The notes beneath the pieces are model-generated. The model made no database searches. It was not told the origin of the DNA and saw nothing but the letters and a program-made list of their open reading frames with translations. The position numbers were made by a program, and so were the translations under genes. 56,857 bases of DNA. Origin: Dyella ginsengisoli LA-4. GTDB taxonomy: Bacteria > Pseudomonadota > Gammaproteobacteria > Xanthomonadales > Rhodanobacteraceae. Shown one piece after another: positions 47,746-56,785 of the stretch; the stretch's first letter is position 1; the number at the start of each line of letters is the position of its first letter. The stretch covers positions 1 through 56,857 of the forward strand of contig NZ_AMSF01000080.1 in assembly GCF_000334915.1 (NCBI RefSeq), given 5' to 3'.

Positions 47746-48864
47746 TCAGGCAAGCACTTCGACTCCGCTGGTGACGGCGAACGGTACCAGCGCCGCCATC
47801 AGCTCCTCCAGTTCCAGCAGGCCGACGCAGGGCATCGCCCCGGTCGCCCGCAGGGACCGGTCGGCCAGTCGCTGCGCCAGCGTCAGCGCCGGTGTCACTG
47901 GCACCTCCGGCCCTTCGCCTGCCGCGGCCTCCAGCCACCAGCGCAAGCGGAGCGGGCACCCGGACGCACCCTCGCCAGTGAGCTCCACCACCATGCCACC
48001 GACGTCGCTGCCCCCGCGCATGAACCACTCGCTCCAGCGGCGCAGGCGTGCCGCATGGCGCGGCAGATCGCGAATCAGACCCAACCGCACCAGCGCCGCC
48101 GCCAGCCAGGTACCGCCGTGCAGCAGGGGCAACTCCAACCCCGCACGGAACAGCACGGTGCGCACCCCCGGATAGCAATGGGGGAAAAGTTCGAGGTCAG
48201 GCACTTCGCAGATCCCGACGAAACGGCGGGAGCGAGCCAGTCGCACGCGCCGCGTATCCATCCAGCCGTGCATCACCTGCCAGCGCGCATCGCGCCAGAC
48301 GCGGATCGGCCGCCCGCAGTAGCCGAGAATCGACGCCACCGTGGCATCGCCGCGCGGGGTCCGGTTGCCGGGGCTGATCGCGCTCTCGATCCCGTCCAGC
48401 CTGGCGAAGCGCGGCATCAACGCATCGACCACCGCGCTGCTGAGCGCCGGCACGCTGGATGCCCCGCTGGTGACCAGCAGGCCCGCGGCACGTGCCGCAG
48501 GATCCAGCCGCCCGATGCCGGCGACGAAATCCCGCCCATCGGCCAGGTCGACATAGTGGCTGCCACAGCCCAGGCATGCCTCCGCCACGCGGTAGTCCTG
48601 GGCCTGGAACGGGCCGGCCGCATGGATCACCAGCTGGGGTTGCAGGGCGGCCAGCCGGGCGGCGAAGTCGCCGGCGAACACGTCGAGCGACGCGACCGTC
48701 ACCGATCGACCCGCGGCGGCAACGACCTCGTCGGCCAGCACCTGCAACGCGCCCAGCGAGCGGCCGGCAAGAATCGGCTCGAAGCGCCCGTCGGACGCCA
48801 GTCGCCGCGCCAAACGCGCCCCGAACACCCCGGTCGCCCCCAGCAGCAACACCCTGAACGCCAT
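47746..48864 (-). CDS. Saccharopine-dehydrogenase-like NADP-binding oxidoreductase
   Basis: 372 residues. The Rossmann motif LLGATGVFGARLARRLA (7-23) opens a domain that continues with ILAGRSLGALQVL, VIHAAGPFQAQDYRVAEACL and CGSHYVDLADGRDFV, the pattern of the saccharopine dehydrogenase-like family. The C-terminal half (about 130-372) shows no clear catalytic motif. These proteins may oxidise or reduce an unknown substrate; true lysine metabolism is unlikely without other genes. It is convergent with the DCC gene (12 bp), and with DUF4166 may form one functional unit, since fused saccharopine/DUF4166 proteins exist elsewhere. Confidence 0.83.
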   Translation of the reverse strand: MAFRVLLLGATGVFGARLARRLASDGRFEPILAGRSLGALQVLADEVVAAAGRSVTVASLDVFAGDFAARLAALQPQLVIHAAGPFQAQDYRVAEACLGCGSHYVDLADGRDFVAGIGRLDPAARAAGLLVTSGASSVPALSSAVVDALMPRFARLDGIESAISPGNRTPRGDATVASILGYCGRPIRVWRDARWQVMHGWMDTRRVRLARSRRFVGICEVPDLELFPHCYPGVRTVLFRAGLELPLLHGGTWLAAALVRLGLIRDLPRHAARLRRWSEWFMRGGSDVGGMVVELTGEGASGCPLRLRWWLEAAAGEGPEVPVTPALTLAQRLADRSLRATGAMPCVGLLELEELMAALVPFAVTSGVEVLA

Positions 48865-48963
48865 ACCCTTCCCCCCTCCCTGGCCGATGCGCCGAACCGC
48901 TCGCGCCGGGCTATTGTCGAACCTTCAGCCGCTCCCACCCTATCCCCGACCAGGAGAACTGCC

Positions 48964-49488
48964 ATGAAAGTGCGGACCGCCCTGTTCACCCTGCTCGCCG
49001 CCAGTGGCCTGGCGACGCCACCGCTCGTCCTCGCCGGCGCGGCGGCGCCTCAGAGCGTGACGGTCAGCTACGACCACCCCGAGCATTTCACCGAGACCCG
49101 CGAAGAAAAGGCGCTCGCACCGACCCGCGCCAGCAACGACTACCTGACGACGCTCAAGGCCTACATCGAGAAGCGCGGCGCGAAGATGCTGCAACCCGGC
49201 CAACAGCTCGACGTGGTGGTTACCGACATCGACCGCGCCGGTTCGTTCGAGCCGTGGCGCGGCGGTGCACTGCGCGAGGTGCGTATCATCAAGGACATCT
49301 ACCCGCCGCGCATCGACCTCCATTTCAAGCTGCTCGATGCCGACGGCAAGGTGATCCGCGAAGGCACCCGCAAGCTGCGCGATCCGGGCTTCCTTACCAG
49401 CAATACCGCACCGACCAGCGACGACAACCTGCGCTACGAGAAACAGCTGATCGACCGGTGGCTGCGCAAGGGTCCCGACCAGCTCTGA
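48964..49488 (+). CDS. DUF3016 periplasmic protein
   Basis: 174 residues. A signal peptide (about 1-25, ending VLAGAAAPQ) precedes a domain with VTVSYDHPEHFTETREE, YLTTLKAYIEKRGAK, LDVVVTDIDRAGSFEPW, IKDIYPPRIDLHFKL and LRYEKQLIDRWL, the DUF3016 pattern. The function of the family is unknown; it is expected in the periplasm. AGGAGA lies 8 bases before the ATG. The gene is monocistronic and ends at a terminator shared with the desaturase gene. Confidence 0.88.
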   Translation: MKVRTALFTLLAASGLATPPLVLAGAAAPQSVTVSYDHPEHFTETREEKALAPTRASNDYLTTLKAYIEKRGAKMLQPGQQLDVVVTDIDRAGSFEPWRGGALREVRIIKDIYPPRIDLHFKLLDADGKVIREGTRKLRDPGFLTSNTAPTSDDNLRYEKQLIDRWLRKGPDQL

Positions 49489-49512
49489 TTCGCGCCACCA
49501 GCCAAAGAAAAA

Positions 49513-49536
49513 GCCCGCCGGGATGGCGGGCTTTTT
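49513..49536. terminator. Bidirectional rho-independent terminator
   Basis: Stem GCCCGCC / GGCGGGC with a 5-base loop, A-rich before and T5 after. It lies between the convergent DUF3016 and desaturase genes. Confidence 0.92.
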
Positions 49537-49561
49537 CGTTCTCGCATGCCGCGATATGGCA

Positions 49562-50752
49562 TCAACTGGCGATCGCGTAACCCTTGAGCTTGGCCGCGAA
49601 CTCCTGCAGGGCGCGGATACCGCTCTGCTCGGCTTCGTGGATCCACTGCTGCAGGCCCTTCAGCGCCTGGTCGGTGCCACGCTGCTCCATCAGGGCAACA
49701 AGGCGACTGCGGAAGTCGACCACGGTGCGCAGGGTCGGGCGCTTGGCCAGCACCGCCTGCAGGCGGTCGTGGCCTTCGCCGTCCAGCCAGCGGCCACCGT
49801 CGGCCAGCGCGCGGCGCAGACGACGCGGCACGGCCTTGATGCTCTCGCCGGCATGGGCCGCTTCCTCGCGCAGGGTCGGCACGATCACGCCGCGGTAGTA
49901 GTCGGTCATCGCCTGGAAGCGATGGGTGAGCACGGCCTTGAGCGTCTCGGCGTCGGGCAGGTTCACGTTCGGGCGCACGTCCAGCGTGGGCGCCACGCGC
50001 AGCACCTTGGCCAAGCCAACCGCGCGCAGGGCGCAGATCACCGCCCAGCCGATGTCGAACTCCCACTTGCGCAGGGCGAACTTGGCCGAGCTGGGGAAGG
50101 CGTGGTGGTTGTTGTGCAGCTCTTCGCCGCCGATCCAGAAGCCCCACGGGATCAGGTTGGTCGCGGTGTCGGCGCTCTCGAAGTTGCGGTAACCCCACCA
50201 GTGGCCGATGCCGTTGACGAAGCCGGCGGCCCAGAACGGGATCCAGATCATCTGCACCGCCCAGAAGGCCACGCCGATCACGCCGAACAGGGCGAAGCTG
50301 ATGATCAGCATCAGCGCCGGGCCCCAGTACGGATGACCGGTGTAGAGCTTGCGCTCGATCCAGTCGTCCGGGGTGCCGCGGCCGTACTTCTCGAGGTCTT
50401 CCTTCACTTCGCTTGCGTCGCGGTACAGCGCCACGCCGTCCCAGAACACCTTCTTGATGCCGTAGATCTGCGGGCTGTGCGGGTCCTCGGCGGTCTCCAC
50501 CTTGGCGTGGTGCTTGCGATGCACCGCCACCCATTCACGGGTGACCATGCCGGTGGTCAGCCAACCCCAGAAACGGAAGAAGTTCTGCACCACCGGATGC
50601 AGGTCGACGCCACGGTGGGTCTGGCAGCGGTGGTAGTAGATGGTCACCGTGAAGATGGTGAGCTGGGTCACCACCAGCATGTAGACCAGCATGCCGACCC
50701 AGCTCATGTGGGTCAGCCCGTTGGACAGGAAGTTGAGTACGGCGTCGAGCAT
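49562..50752 (-). CDS. Acyl-CoA/delta-9 fatty-acid desaturase
   Basis: 396 residues. A membrane-bound di-iron desaturase with the three histidine boxes: HRCQTH (41-46), HRKHH (78-82) and HNNHH (213-217). Hydrophobic helices lie near 15-40, 55-70, 155-175 and 180-200. These enzymes introduce a cis double bond into saturated acyl chains and raise membrane fluidity. The C-terminal region (about 260-396) is a helical extension beyond the third box, rich in Glu/Arg, found in related bacterial desaturases. It stands alone with a 158-bp upstream region, and transcription control cannot be read. Confidence 0.94.
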   Translation of the reverse strand: MLDAVLNFLSNGLTHMSWVGMLVYMLVVTQLTIFTVTIYYHRCQTHRGVDLHPVVQNFFRFWGWLTTGMVTREWVAVHRKHHAKVETAEDPHSPQIYGIKKVFWDGVALYRDASEVKEDLEKYGRGTPDDWIERKLYTGHPYWGPALMLIISFALFGVIGVAFWAVQMIWIPFWAAGFVNGIGHWWGYRNFESADTATNLIPWGFWIGGEELHNNHHAFPSSAKFALRKWEFDIGWAVICALRAVGLAKVLRVAPTLDVRPNVNLPDAETLKAVLTHRFQAMTDYYRGVIVPTLREEAAHAGESIKAVPRRLRRALADGGRWLDGEGHDRLQAVLAKRPTLRTVVDFRSRLVALMEQRGTDQALKGLQQWIHEAEQSGIRALQEFAAKLKGYAIAS

Positions 50753-50910
50753 CGGAGTACGTCTCTATGTCGTTGAAAAAGCAGTCTAGTGCACGGGTCT
50801 CCGTACCCACCAGCATGGGCGGTGCGCGCAATGTCGCAGCGTGACGTGTGCACGCCTGGCGCAAACCCTTGCCGGTTGTCTGAAAGTGGGGGCGCCGTGA
50901 CAATCATGCA

Positions 50911-51651
50911 ATGACCACGCCGCCCCCGCTGCTTCAGATCGACCGGCTGACCCGCCAACGCGCCGGCCGAATGGCCTTGCAGGATCTGTGCCTGACCGTC
51001 GACCGGGGCGAGGTGCTCGGCCTGCTCGGCGTGAACGGCGCCGGCAAATCCACCACCCTGGGCATGATCGCCGGCGCCATGCGGCCGGACAGCGGCAGCA
51101 TCCGGCTGGACGGCGAGGATTTCCTGGAGCGCCCGGAGCTGGGCCGTCGTCGCATCGGCTGGCTGCCCGAACGCGCCCCGCTGTGGCAGGAATTGACCGT
51201 ACGCGAACACCTGCAGGCCCACGGACGCCTGCGCGGCCTGCGTGGTGCGGCATTGGCGAACGCCTGCAGCAGCATGCTGGAACGCCTGGAGCTGGCGCCG
51301 ATGGCGCGTCGGCTGGCCGGCGTGCTGTCGCAGGGCCAGCGCCAGCGCCTTGGCCTGGCCTGCGCGATGCTGCACCGGCCGGACCTGCTGATCCTCGACG
51401 AGCCGGCCAACGCGCTCGATCCGGTACAGGTGGCGGCCCTTCGCCAGCTGATCCGCGAAGAAGCCGCCCGCGGCGCCGCGGTAATCCTGTCCACCCACCT
51501 GCTGGCCGAGGTCACGACGGTCTGCGGGCGGGTAGCGATCCTGCACGAGGGCCGGCTGCGCCACACCGGCCTGGTGCAAGCCGCCGATTTGCCGACGCTG
51601 GAGCGCCAGTTCTTCGACATCGCCATGAACGGCCGGAGCCACGCCGCATGA
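50911..51651 (+). CDS. ABC transporter ATP-binding protein (GldA-like)
   Basis: 246 residues. Walker A is GVNGAGKST, the Q-loop lies in GWLPERAPLWQELTVREHL, the signature is LSQGQRQRLGLACAM, Walker B is LLILDEPANALDP and the H-loop is LSTH. The C-terminal tail is short. It opens a four-gene run (ATPase, permease, GldG-like, DUF4340-like) with junctions overlapping or 3-4 bases apart. This layout matches the Gld-type exporters found in many bacteria without gliding; in Flavobacterium GldA/F/G are needed for gliding, but here the role is open. Confidence 0.92.
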   Translation: MTTPPPLLQIDRLTRQRAGRMALQDLCLTVDRGEVLGLLGVNGAGKSTTLGMIAGAMRPDSGSIRLDGEDFLERPELGRRRIGWLPERAPLWQELTVREHLQAHGRLRGLRGAALANACSSMLERLELAPMARRLAGVLSQGQRQRLGLACAMLHRPDLLILDEPANALDPVQVAALRQLIREEAARGAAVILSTHLLAEVTTVCGRVAILHEGRLRHTGLVQAADLPTLERQFFDIAMNGRSHAA

Positions 51652-52433
51652 GCGCGCTGGCCGTGGCGCGCCTGGAACTCCGTCGCCTGTTCGTCCGCCC
51701 GCTGGGCTGGGTGCTCGGCGCCCTCACCCTGGGCGAACTGGCCTGGCGCTTCGTGCTGCTGCTGGGCAACTTCCTAGCCGCCCAGGTGCGGCTGGCCGCG
51801 CTGCCGGCCGGACCGGGCTACACCGACCTGGTCGCGGTGCCGCTGCTGAGCAGCCTGTTCACCGGTTCGCTGGTGCCGTTCGGCCTGACCGAGCTGGCGC
51901 TGCTGGTGGTGCCGCTGCTGACCATGTCCAGCATCGCCGGCGAGCGCGGCAACGGCACCCTGCCGCTGCTGCTGGCCAGCGGCCAGTCGCCCGCCGGCAT
52001 CGTGCTGGGCAAGTACCTGGCCACGCTGGCCTGGCTGGTGCTGTGGCTGGCGCTGGTGCTGGCGATGCCGCTGTCGCTGGCCCACGGCACCACGCTGGAC
52101 TGGGGCAAGCTCGCCGCCGCGACGATCGGACTGGTGCTGGTACTGGCGTTGCTGGCGGCGATCGGACTGGCCTGCTCGGCCTTCGCCTCGCACCCGGCGA
52201 TCGCCGCCACCGCCGCGCTGGTGATCGCACTGGCGCTGTGCTGCGTGAACCTGGGCGCCCAGGCGGCCGGCGTGGACAGCGGAGTGATCCACTGGCTGGC
52301 ACTGGGTACGCACCTGGAGCCGCTGCTGCGCGGGCTGGTCGACAGCGGTGACGTGCTGTGGTTCGTCCTGCTCACCGCGCTGGCCCTGGCGCTGGCCATC
52401 CGCCGCCTCGACGCCGACCGGGAGCGCGGCTGA
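51648..52433 (+). CDS. ABC transporter permease (GldF-like)
   Basis: 261 residues with six hydrophobic helices (for example 15-35, 58-78, 107-130, 143-163, 171-191, 240-257). It starts with MSALAVARLELRRLFVRPLG, contains SSIAGERGNGTLPLLLASGQS (the conserved ABC-2 type loop that contacts the ATPase) and ends in IRRLDADRERG. The start overlaps the ATPase stop in ATGA, and the stop shares one base with the next start (TGATG), so the genes are translationally coupled. Confidence 0.9.
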   Translation: MSALAVARLELRRLFVRPLGWVLGALTLGELAWRFVLLLGNFLAAQVRLAALPAGPGYTDLVAVPLLSSLFTGSLVPFGLTELALLVVPLLTMSSIAGERGNGTLPLLLASGQSPAGIVLGKYLATLAWLVLWLALVLAMPLSLAHGTTLDWGKLAAATIGLVLVLALLAAIGLACSAFASHPAIAATAALVIALALCCVNLGAQAAGVDSGVIHWLALGTHLEPLLRGLVDSGDVLWFVLLTALALALAIRRLDADRERG

Positions 52434-53782
52434 TGACGACGCTTCGACGCACCCTGCGCCGCCTCGACGGCTGGCTGTTCGCCGCGCTGGCGATCCTTGC
52501 CTTCGCCGCCGCCGGCTACCTCGCCACCCGCTACCACCACGTGACGGACTGGACCCACGACGCCCGCGCCAGCCTGTCGAAGGAGAGCCGGGCGGTGCTG
52601 GCCCGGCTGGACGGTCCGGTCGAGATCACCAGCTACGCCAACCCGCAGGGCTCGCTGCGGCAGAGCATCGCCACCTTCGTGGCGCGCTACCAGCAGGCCA
52701 AGCCGGACATCTCGCTGCGCTTCGTCGACCCGCAGCTCGACCCCGGCGCGATGCGCGAAAAGGGCATCACCGTCGACGGCGAGCTGGTGATCCGCTACCA
52801 CGGCCGCGAACAGCATCTGGACGACCTGTCCTCGGAGGCGCCGTTGACCAACGCGCTGGAGCGGCTGGCGCGCGGCGGCGACCGCATCGTCGCCTTCGTC
52901 ACCGGCGACGGCGAGCGCCGCGCCGATGGCCAGGGCAACGACGACCTCGGCACCTTCATGCATCAGCTCGAAGGCCGCGGCATGCGCGCGGTGCCGCTGA
53001 ACTTCGCCCAGGTCACCGCGGTACCCGAGCATACCGACCTGGTGGTACTGGCCAGTCCCAGCGCACCGCTGCCGCCCGGCGGCGTGCAGGCACTGGTGAA
53101 CTACGTGGCGGACGGCGGCAATCTGCTGTGGCTGACCGATCCGCAGGGCCGTCAGGTGCTGGGCAACGACCTCGGCCTGCAGCCGCTGTCCGACGCGCTG
53201 GGGATCACCGTGCTGCCGGGCACGCTGTCCGACCCCTCGGGCAGCGCGCTGGGCCTGCACGATCCGCACATGATCGCGCTGGGCGACTACCCCGCGCAGG
53301 CGATCACCCGCGGCTTCACCCTGACCACGCTGTTTCCCGAGGTGGCGGCACTGGGCGCGCGACCGGGAACGGACTGGTCGGCGGCGCCGTTCCTGCGCTC
53401 CGGTCCGCAGACGCGGATCGACACCGGCCAGCCGGACCTGGACGGCCAACCCGGACACGCTCTGGATTTCGGCTTCGCGCTCAGCCGCCTCTCGCCCAGT
53501 CCGGCCAAGCGCGAGCAGCGTGCCGCGGTGATCGGCGACGGCGACTTTCTCTCCAACACCTATCTCGGCAACGGCGGCAACCGCGCGCTGGGCGAGCGGG
53601 TGTTCGACTGGCTGCTCGGCGACGACGCGCTGGTGAACCTGCCGCCGCGCGGCGCGCCCGATCGTTTCCTGCAACTGTCGCAGGGCGGGCTGAACGCAGT
53701 GACCTTCGGTTTTCTCGCCGGACTGCCGCTGGCGCTGTTGCTGGCCGGCGGCCTGGTGGTCTGGCGCCGGCGGCGGTACTGA
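52433..53782 (+). CDS. GldG-like ABC transporter auxiliary protein
   Basis: 449 residues. One N-terminal transmembrane helix (about 16-32) and one C-terminal helix (about 423-442) flank a large periplasmic domain with the GldG family features ITSYANPQGSLRQSIATFVARYQQ, FVTGDGERRADG, VVLASPSAPLPPGGVQALVNYVADGGNLLWL, and DFGFALSRLSP. The family is a non-catalytic partner of ABC-2 exporters. It shares one base with the permease gene and precedes the DUF4340-like gene by 3 bp. Confidence 0.88.
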   Translation: MTTLRRTLRRLDGWLFAALAILAFAAAGYLATRYHHVTDWTHDARASLSKESRAVLARLDGPVEITSYANPQGSLRQSIATFVARYQQAKPDISLRFVDPQLDPGAMREKGITVDGELVIRYHGREQHLDDLSSEAPLTNALERLARGGDRIVAFVTGDGERRADGQGNDDLGTFMHQLEGRGMRAVPLNFAQVTAVPEHTDLVVLASPSAPLPPGGVQALVNYVADGGNLLWLTDPQGRQVLGNDLGLQPLSDALGITVLPGTLSDPSGSALGLHDPHMIALGDYPAQAITRGFTLTTLFPEVAALGARPGTDWSAAPFLRSGPQTRIDTGQPDLDGQPGHALDFGFALSRLSPSPAKREQRAAVIGDGDFLSNTYLGNGGNRALGERVFDWLLGDDALVNLPPRGAPDRFLQLSQGGLNAVTFGFLAGLPLALLLAGGLVVWRRRRY

Positions 53783-53785
53783 GCG

Positions 53786-54280
53786 ATGCGTCGCGCCGTT
53801 CGCCAGCAACTTGCACTGGTTCTTGTCGTCGCCGCGCTTGCCGTCACCGCGCTGTGGCAGTGGCGGCACGACGCGTCCGCGTCGCCGGCCACCCTGCTGC
53901 CGCTCGACCCGGACGCAATCACCCGCGTCACGCTGGCGCTGCCTGGCCATCCCACCGAGCGCTACGTGCGGCACGACGGCCACTGGTGGCGCGACGGCGA
54001 ACCGCCGGTCGCGGCCGACGAGGGACGGCTGGAGCAGCTCACCGGCATCGCTGCCGCCCAGGCCCTTGGCTGGCGCCCGCTGTCCGACTTCGATCCGGCG
54101 CGGATCGGCCTGACCCATCCGGTGGCCACGCTGACCCTGGACGACCGCACGCTGCGCTTCGGCGACACCAGTGCCACCGGTCCGCTGCGCTACGTGCAGG
54201 TCGGCGACCGGGTGGCGCTGGTGCCGATCCTCGCCACCCCGCGCCCGCCGAAGCGCGACGCGATCCAACTCCAGCCCTGA
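53786..54280 (+). CDS. DUF4340-like membrane-anchored protein
   Basis: 164 residues. One N-terminal helix (about 9-24) is followed by a beta-rich domain with [40 protein letters not shown] and [12 protein letters not shown], the pattern of DUF4340 proteins that follow GldG-like genes. This protein is shorter than typical (300 or more residues), comprising about one repeat unit. It is the last gene of the Gld-like operon and lies 70 bp before gnd. Confidence 0.78.
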   Translation: MRRAVRQQLALVLVVAALAVTALWQWRHDASASPATLLPLDPDAITRVTLALPGHPTERYVRHDGHWWRDGEPPVAADEGRLEQLTGIAAAQALGWRPLSDFDPARIGLTHPVATLTLDDRTLRFGDTSATGPLRYVQVGDRVALVPILATPRPPKRDAIQLQP

Positions 54281-54350
54281 GCCGCGCGGCTTGCCTGCGC
54301 GCCGGGACGCCCCATCTTCCCCCGCACTGACCTTTTCCGGAGCAAGCCCC

Positions 54351-55760
54351 ATGAGCAAGCAGGCCATCGGCGTCGTCGGCATGGCCGTGATGGGCCGCAA
54401 CCTGGCGCTGAACATCGCCAGCCGCGGCCACGCGGTGTCGATCTACAACCGCAGCCGCGAGAAGACCGACGAGGTCGTCGCCGAGTACCCCGACGCCGGC
54501 CTGGTGCCGACGTTCTCGCTGCAGGAGTTCGTCGACTCGCTGGAGAGCCCGCGCCGCATCCTGCTCATGGTCAAGGCCGGCAAGCCGACCGACGACACCA
54601 TCGCCGCGCTCAAGCCGCTGCTGGCCAAGGGCGACATCCTGATCGACGGCGGCAACACGCTGTTCACCGACACCGTGCGCCGTGCCGCGGAGTTGTCCGA
54701 GGCCGGCCTGCACTTCATCGGCACCGGCGTCTCCGGCGGTGAGGAAGGCGCGCTGAAGGGGCCATCGATCATGCCGGGCGGTCCGCGCGACGCCTACGAC
54801 CTGGTCGCGCCGATCCTCAAGGAGATCGCCGCCCGCGCCCCGGATGGCACGCCCTGCGTGGCATACATGGGCCCCGGCGGCGCCGGTCACTACGTGAAGA
54901 TGGTCCACAACGGCATCGAATACGGCGACATGCAGCTGATCGCCGAGAGCTACGCCCTGCTCAAGGGCGTGCTCGGCCTGTCCAACGACGAGCTGGCCAA
55001 GGTCTATGCCGACTGGAACGCCGGCGAGCTGGACAGCTACCTGATCCAGATCACCGCGCAGATCTTCGGCAAGAAAGACGACGAAACCGGCCAGGCGCTG
55101 GTCGACGTGATCCTCGACCGCGCCGCGCAGAAGGGCACCGGCAAGTGGACCAGCCAGAGCGCGCTGGACCTCGGCGTGCCGCTGCCGCTGATCACCGAGT
55201 CGGTATTCGCCCGCGTGCTGTCCTCGCTGAAGAGCGAGCGCGTGGCGGCGAGCCAGCAGTTGACCGGTCCCGCGAAACAGGCATTCAGCGGTGACCGCGC
55301 GGCCTTCGTCGAGTCGGTGCGCCGCGCGCTGTACCTGGCCAAGCTGATCTCCTACGCGCAGGGCTTCGCCCAGCTGCGCGCCGCGTCCGCCGAGTACGAC
55401 TGGAACCTCGACTACGGCACCATCGCCAGCATCTGGCGCGGCGGCTGCATCATCCGCGCGCGCTTCCTGGAGGACATCACCCGCGCCTTCGCCGCCGATC
55501 CGTCGCTGGCCAACCTGCTGCTGGCGCCGACCTTCGCCAAGGTCGCCACCGACTACCAGGCCGCGCTGCGCGAGGTGGTCACCACCGCGGTGCAGGCGGG
55601 CGTACCGGTGCCGGGCCTGGCCTCGGCCATCGCCTACTTCGACGGCTACCGCAGCGAACGCCTGCCGGCCAACCTGATCCAGGCCCAGCGCGACCTGTTC
55701 GGCGCGCATACGTTCGAACGCATCGATCGTGAAGGCAGCTTCCACGCGGACTGGAGCTGA
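54351..55760 (+). CDS. gnd: NADP-dependent 6-phosphogluconate dehydrogenase, decarboxylating
   Basis: 469 residues, the long (E. coli-like) type. It converts 6-phosphogluconate to ribulose 5-phosphate, CO2 and NADPH. The N-terminal nucleotide motif [19 protein letters not shown], the [10 protein letters not shown] segment typical of NADP enzymes, the substrate motif [19 protein letters not shown] and the catalytic [14 protein letters not shown] are present. The C-terminal [20 protein letters not shown] and GSFHADW end match the family. GGAGC lies 8 bases before the ATG. It may be independently transcribed from the upstream Gld-like operon. Confidence 0.98.
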   Translation: MSKQAIGVVGMAVMGRNLALNIASRGHAVSIYNRSREKTDEVVAEYPDAGLVPTFSLQEFVDSLESPRRILLMVKAGKPTDDTIAALKPLLAKGDILIDGGNTLFTDTVRRAAELSEAGLHFIGTGVSGGEEGALKGPSIMPGGPRDAYDLVAPILKEIAARAPDGTPCVAYMGPGGAGHYVKMVHNGIEYGDMQLIAESYALLKGVLGLSNDELAKVYADWNAGELDSYLIQITAQIFGKKDDETGQALVDVILDRAAQKGTGKWTSQSALDLGVPLPLITESVFARVLSSLKSERVAASQQLTGPAKQAFSGDRAAFVESVRRALYLAKLISYAQGFAQLRAASAEYDWNLDYGTIASIWRGGCIIRARFLEDITRAFAADPSLANLLLAPTFAKVATDYQAALREVVTTAVQAGVPVPGLASAIAYFDGYRSERLPANLIQAQRDLFGAHTFERIDREGSFHADWS

Positions 55761-55765
55761 CAGAG

Positions 55766-55935
55766 CGGGAGTGAGGGAAGAGGAGTGAGGAGTGAGAGGC
55801 GGGTTCGTCACAACCCAGGCTCTTCCGCCGAGCCAGATCTTCCGAAAAAGCAGGTCTGCATCGCACGACCACCCGATCGCCTCAGCCAGCCTTCTCTCAC
55901 TTCTCACTTCTCACTCCTCTCCACTCACTCCTCGC
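55766..55935. repeat. GAGTGAG-rich imperfect inverted repeat before mutM
   Basis: The left arm (about 55766-55799) has three GAGTGAG-like units; the right arm (about 55891-55935) is its imperfect complement with four to five units of CTCACTT/CTCACTC. Arms of about 35 bases match at roughly 32 positions and enclose about 90 bases of ordinary sequence. Nothing codes here. It resembles simple-sequence elements seen between genes in this order of bacteria; a structured RNA or an element remnant are the alternatives. Confidence 0.6.
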
Positions 55936-55939
55936 CTTT

Positions 55940-56767
55940 ATGCCTGAACTCCCCGAAGTCGAAACCACCCGCCGCGGCATCGCCCCGCATCTGGTCGGCC
56001 GGCGCATCGGCGCGGTGACCCTGCGCAGGCCGGACCTGCGCTGGCCGATCCCGCGCGAGGTCGCCGAGCTGCTGCCCGGGCAGGTCATCGAGTCGGTGGA
56101 GCGACGGGCGAAGTACCTGCTGCTGCGCACGGAGATCGGCAGCGCGCTGCTGCATCTGGGCATGAGCGGTGTGCTGCGCGTGCTGCCGCCGGACACGCCG
56201 GTCAACACGCACGACCATGTGGACATCGCCATCGATGCGGCGCCAAACAAGCCGGCGCGCGTGCTGCGCTTCACCGACCCGCGCCGCTTCGGCTGCCTGC
56301 TGTGGCAGTGGCCGGGCGAGACCCACAACCTGCTCGCCACGCTGGGACCGGAGCCGCTCACCGACGACTTCGACGGCGACCTCCTGTGGCAGCTCTCGCG
56401 CGGCCGCAGCGCCGCGGTGAAGCTGTTCGTCATGGACAACGCGGTGGTGGTCGGCGTGGGCAACATCTACGCCAGCGAGGCGCTGTTCGCCGCCGGCATC
56501 GATCCGCGCAAGCCCGCCGGCAGCATCTCGCGCGCCCGCTACGCGCGGCTCGCCGGGGAGATCAAGCGCATTCTCGCCTGGGCGATCGAGCGCGGCGGCA
56601 CCACGCTGCGCGACTTCCTCAACCCGGACGGCGCGCCGGGCTATTTCTTCCGCGAACTGTTCGTCTACGGCCGCGCGGGCGAGCCGTGCAGGTCCTGCGG
56701 CGCGACAATCCGCCAGGCCACGCTGGGACAGCGCTCGACGTTCTGGTGCCCGCGCTGCCAGAAGTAG
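55940..56767 (+). CDS. mutM: Formamidopyrimidine-DNA glycosylase
   Basis: 275 residues. It removes 8-oxoguanine and related lesions and nicks the strand. The catalytic N-terminus is [14 protein letters not shown] (P2 nucleophile, E3 general acid). The conserved K58-region RRAKYLLLR and the helix-two-turn-helix ([18 protein letters not shown]) are present, and the C-terminal zinc finger is C-x2-C ... C-x2-C ([10 protein letters not shown], then STFWCPRC). The ATG at 55940 follows the inverted-repeat region closely, with no strong ribosome-binding site. Confidence 0.98.
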   Translation: MPELPEVETTRRGIAPHLVGRRIGAVTLRRPDLRWPIPREVAELLPGQVIESVERRAKYLLLRTEIGSALLHLGMSGVLRVLPPDTPVNTHDHVDIAIDAAPNKPARVLRFTDPRRFGCLLWQWPGETHNLLATLGPEPLTDDFDGDLLWQLSRGRSAAVKLFVMDNAVVVGVGNIYASEALFAAGIDPRKPAGSISRARYARLAGEIKRILAWAIERGGTTLRDFLNPDGAPGYFFRELFVYGRAGEPCRSCGATIRQATLGQRSTFWCPRCQK

Positions 56768-56785
56768 CTCCGACGCGGCAGGTAG

